Assembly: GCA_024401365.1 (NCBI GenBank)
Contig: JAKSLE010000011.1
Coordinates: 20,884-84,883, forward strand
Direction of reading: 5' to 3'
DNA from: Bacteroidales bacterium
GTDB lineage: Bacteria; Bacteroidota; Bacteroidia; Bacteroidales; Marinilabiliaceae
Length of the DNA stretch: 64,000 nt
The position numbers and the translations under genes were made by a program. Of the stretch, positions 62,039 to 64,000 are shown piece after piece (within the stretch, counting starts at the first letter, position 1; every line of letters begins with the position of its first letter). The notes under the pieces are model-generated. The model did not search any database, was not told the origin of the DNA, and was given only the letters and a program-made list of their open reading frames with translations.

Positions 62039-63859
62039 ATGAAAATGAAGGTTTTTTCTGCGGCGGTCTTGGCTTTGATGATGGCTGCCTGCGGACAGAA
62101 GGTGGTGCAGGATCCTGCATCGACTGTGGTTAATGCTGATGGCACTGTGACGTTTAACTATCGCAATGACAAGGCAAAGGATGTGAAGGTAGATGTACAG
62201 TTTGCCGGTAGACATGACATGGTAAAAGATTCGGTATCGGGTCTTTGGTCGCTTACGTTGGGACCTGCTGAGGCAGATATGTATCCTTACTGCTTTGTGG
62301 TAGATGGTGTCAGCATCATGGACCCAGAATGTGACCAGTTCTTCCCTAATGAAGGTTTCAAGAATTCGCTTCTTGATATTCCTGGGGCTACAGAACCATT
62401 AGTGCACAGCATACAGAATGTGCCTCATGGCAATGTGGAGTATATCAGCTATTATTCGGAGGCTATAGGTGGGTATAACAATGCATTGGTATATCTGCCA
62501 CCATCATACGATAAGAGTAATGACTCATATCCAGTATTTTACCTTATAAGCGGTACTACAGATACTGAGGAGGTATATTATAAGGTAGGTCGTATGAACT
62601 ACATCCTTGACAACCTTGTTGCCAAGGGCGAAGCTAAGGAGATGATTATTGTATTGCCTTATGGTAATCCAATGAAGATTATGCCAAAGCAGCCAGCTGC
62701 AGGACCAGAGATGTTTTTCAGAGACTTTTTCGGTCAGGACCTTATAGGCAGCCTTATGCCATACGTAGAGAATCACTATAGGACCATCAACGACCGAGAC
62801 AACAGAGCCATTGGAGGTTTCTCGAGAGGTGGTAATCAAGGCTTGATGAACGGCTTGATGCACCTTGACAAGTTCTCGTACATCTGTGGCTACAGTACAT
62901 TTACGCAAACAAACCTGCCAAATGTGTATGACAATGCAGAAGATACAAACAGCAAGTTGCACCTCTTCTGGAGCGGTGTAGGAACAGACGACTTCCTGTA
63001 TGGTACAGCGCGAGACTACACAGAGTTCCTTGACAAGAAAGGCATTACATGTGTGAAAGAGTACACACACGACAAGTTTGGTCACACATGGATGAATGCC
63101 AAGTATTTCTTGGCAAAGACCATGAAGCTGCTCTTCAATCCAGAAGCATCGGCAGAAGCCATGAAGAATGCCCAGCCTACATTGGCTAAGACAGGCGAAG
63201 AGCAAGACTTCACACCTGGTGTTATGGCTAGATTGTTCCCTAAGCCACTTATTTCACCAGAATTTGTGGGAGACAGTGTGATATTCCGTACCAAGGCACC
63301 AGAGGCAAAGGTAGTTAAGCTAGAAGGCGATATGTTGGAAAAGCCACTAGTAATGGAAAAAGACACAGACGGCGTATGGAGTGTGGCAGTTGCAAATCTA
63401 GAGCCTAGTGTATACTGCTATAACTTTGATGTTGACGGACTTAAGGTTATGGATGCTCAGAATATGTACCTTGTACCAGAGAGAGGTTTCAAGCGCAGCA
63501 TACTTGATATGCCAAACGATCCATACGCTGTAAATGCAAAGCAGTGCGAGTATACAGCGGTAAGAGTAATAGCAGACAAAGGCAACTATGCTGAGATAGT
63601 ACCAATGGGAAAGACAAAAGAGACTATGCCTATTGTGAACCTTGTAGCAGACGGCGATGACACATACGAAGGCTGGTTTAAAGTAGCCAAGGTTGGTATT
63701 GTGCTTGATCAGATGATAGCTGATGGAGAATGCAAGCCATGCAGAGTATTTATCAGTGAGAAAGAAGTTGCAGGTTCGCAGGTGACTATTCACTCTGGCA
63801 AGTGCAAGAGCTGGGGTGATGCAAGAAAAGAATTTGTAAAAGCTGTGAAGGCATTGTAG
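62039..63859 (+). CDS. Lipoprotein CE1-like esterase with duplicated, decayed second half
   Basis: A 606-residue protein with lipobox MAAC (Cys about 18). Residues about 30-135 form an E-set/CBM48-like domain. Residues about 140-375 form an esterase domain like feruloyl or acetyl-xylan esterases, with nucleophile Ser262 in 'GGFSRGG' and His349 in 'FGHTWMN'. A second E-set domain (about 395-510) and about 80 residues matching only the start of the esterase domain follow ('PIVNLVADGDDTYEGWFKV' against 'PVFYLISGTTDTEEVYYKV'). It probably removes acyl groups from plant glycans. Confidence 0.85.
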   Translation: MKMKVFSAAVLALMMAACGQKVVQDPASTVVNADGTVTFNYRNDKAKDVKVDVQFAGRHDMVKDSVSGLWSLTLGPAEADMYPYCFVVDGVSIMDPECDQFFPNEGFKNSLLDIPGATEPLVHSIQNVPHGNVEYISYYSEAIGGYNNALVYLPPSYDKSNDSYPVFYLISGTTDTEEVYYKVGRMNYILDNLVAKGEAKEMIIVLPYGNPMKIMPKQPAAGPEMFFRDFFGQDLIGSLMPYVENHYRTINDRDNRAIGGFSRGGNQGLMNGLMHLDKFSYICGYSTFTQTNLPNVYDNAEDTNSKLHLFWSGVGTDDFLYGTARDYTEFLDKKGITCVKEYTHDKFGHTWMNAKYFLAKTMKLLFNPEASAEAMKNAQPTLAKTGEEQDFTPGVMARLFPKPLISPEFVGDSVIFRTKAPEAKVVKLEGDMLEKPLVMEKDTDGVWSVAVANLEPSVYCYNFDVDGLKVMDAQNMYLVPERGFKRSILDMPNDPYAVNAKQCEYTAVRVIADKGNYAEIVPMGKTKETMPIVNLVADGDDTYEGWFKVAKVGIVLDQMIADGECKPCRVFISEKEVAGSQVTIHSGKCKSWGDARKEFVKAVKAL

Positions 63860-63884
63860 TAGGTAGGATATAGACTATAAATAG

Positions 63885-63921
63885 AAAATCCTGGGTCGAT
63901 GAGGCTCGGGATTTTTTTTTT
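63885..63921 (+). terminator. Rho-independent terminator after the esterase gene
   Basis: AAAATCCTGGG pairs with CTCGGGATTTT (11 bp with two wobbles) around a 9-base loop, running into a stretch of T. Confidence 0.8.
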
Positions 63922-63947
63922 ATAGGGAAGAGAATTATGTTTTGGGC

Positions 63948-63964
63948 TGTCCAAAAAATGGACA
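63948..63964. promoter_or_regulatory. Inverted repeat TGTCCA-N5-TGGACA, possible operator
   Basis: TGTCCA and TGGACA are perfect inverse copies around AAAAA, 36 bases before the window edge. They may be a regulator site for a gene that begins beyond the edge. Confidence 0.4.
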
Positions 63965-64000
63965 TTTTGATTTGTGTATAATACGATTTTCTGTCGACCA

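Overview
The window comes from a member of the Bacteroidota, most likely order Bacteroidales. Many genes are preceded by the TAnnTTTG -7 promoter element of this phylum. There are gliding/type IX secretion (T9SS) related genes, a C10 cysteine peptidase and a giant surface protein with T9SS-like C-terminal domains, several lipoproteins with a Cys lipobox, and the threonine operon order thrA-apgM-thrC. I cannot name a genus from the sequence. No rRNA, tRNA, CRISPR array, integrase or intact insertion sequence was found.

Layout. 1-5.6 kb: a co-directional run with the end of gldF, gldG, DUF6452, DUF6048, a LOG-family protein, DUF4271 and hemD. 5.8-19.2 kb: a secreted C10 peptidase, a convergent HerA-like ATPase, a 2893-residue repeat adhesin and an outer-membrane barrel protein. 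19.4-29.6 kb: a propeller-like lipoprotein, a GH3 glucosidase, a TPM-domain protein, a Sel1 lipoprotein, the agmatine-to-putrescine pair aguA/aguB, a lipoprotein nuclease and oligopeptidase F. 29.8-36 kb: rlmB, a PgpH-type HD phosphohydrolase and a glycosyltransferase, then serC-serA. 36-39 kb: two reverse-strand lipoproteins, one GH43-like. 39-47.3 kb: thrA-apgM-thrC, a tiny lipoprotein, slyD, aroC and a DUF418 membrane protein. 47.3-49 kb: reverse-strand FKBP, Sel1 and greA. 49-53 kb: an unrecognised basic protein, a DUF4143 ATPase and a GH35-like enzyme. 53-61.5 kb: a visibly AT-rich block with a DUF1848 protein and four tightly packed genes that look like an undescribed defence-type cassette. 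61.5-64 kb: a decayed DUF4143 ATPase remnant and a lipoprotein esterase containing an internal duplication.

How the genes work together. Housekeeping operons (threonine, serine, haem, chorismate, putrescine) sit among cell-surface and polysaccharide-degrading lipoproteins (GH3, GH43-like, GH35-like, CE1-like esterase), as expected of a glycan-using gut or oral Bacteroidales. The most unusual material is: (i) the four-gene cassette at 54313-61513, combining a methyltransferase/SF1-helicase fusion, a TerB-like protein, a large ABC-type ATPase and a possible effector; (ii) repeats at 32-bp period upstream of both the intact and the decayed DUF4143 ATPase; (iii) a 16-base intergenic motif present six times, always in the same orientation, at about 10-kb intervals; and (iv) a four-domain higher-order repeat inside the giant adhesin. 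No searches were run; all family calls rest on recognising motifs by eye.
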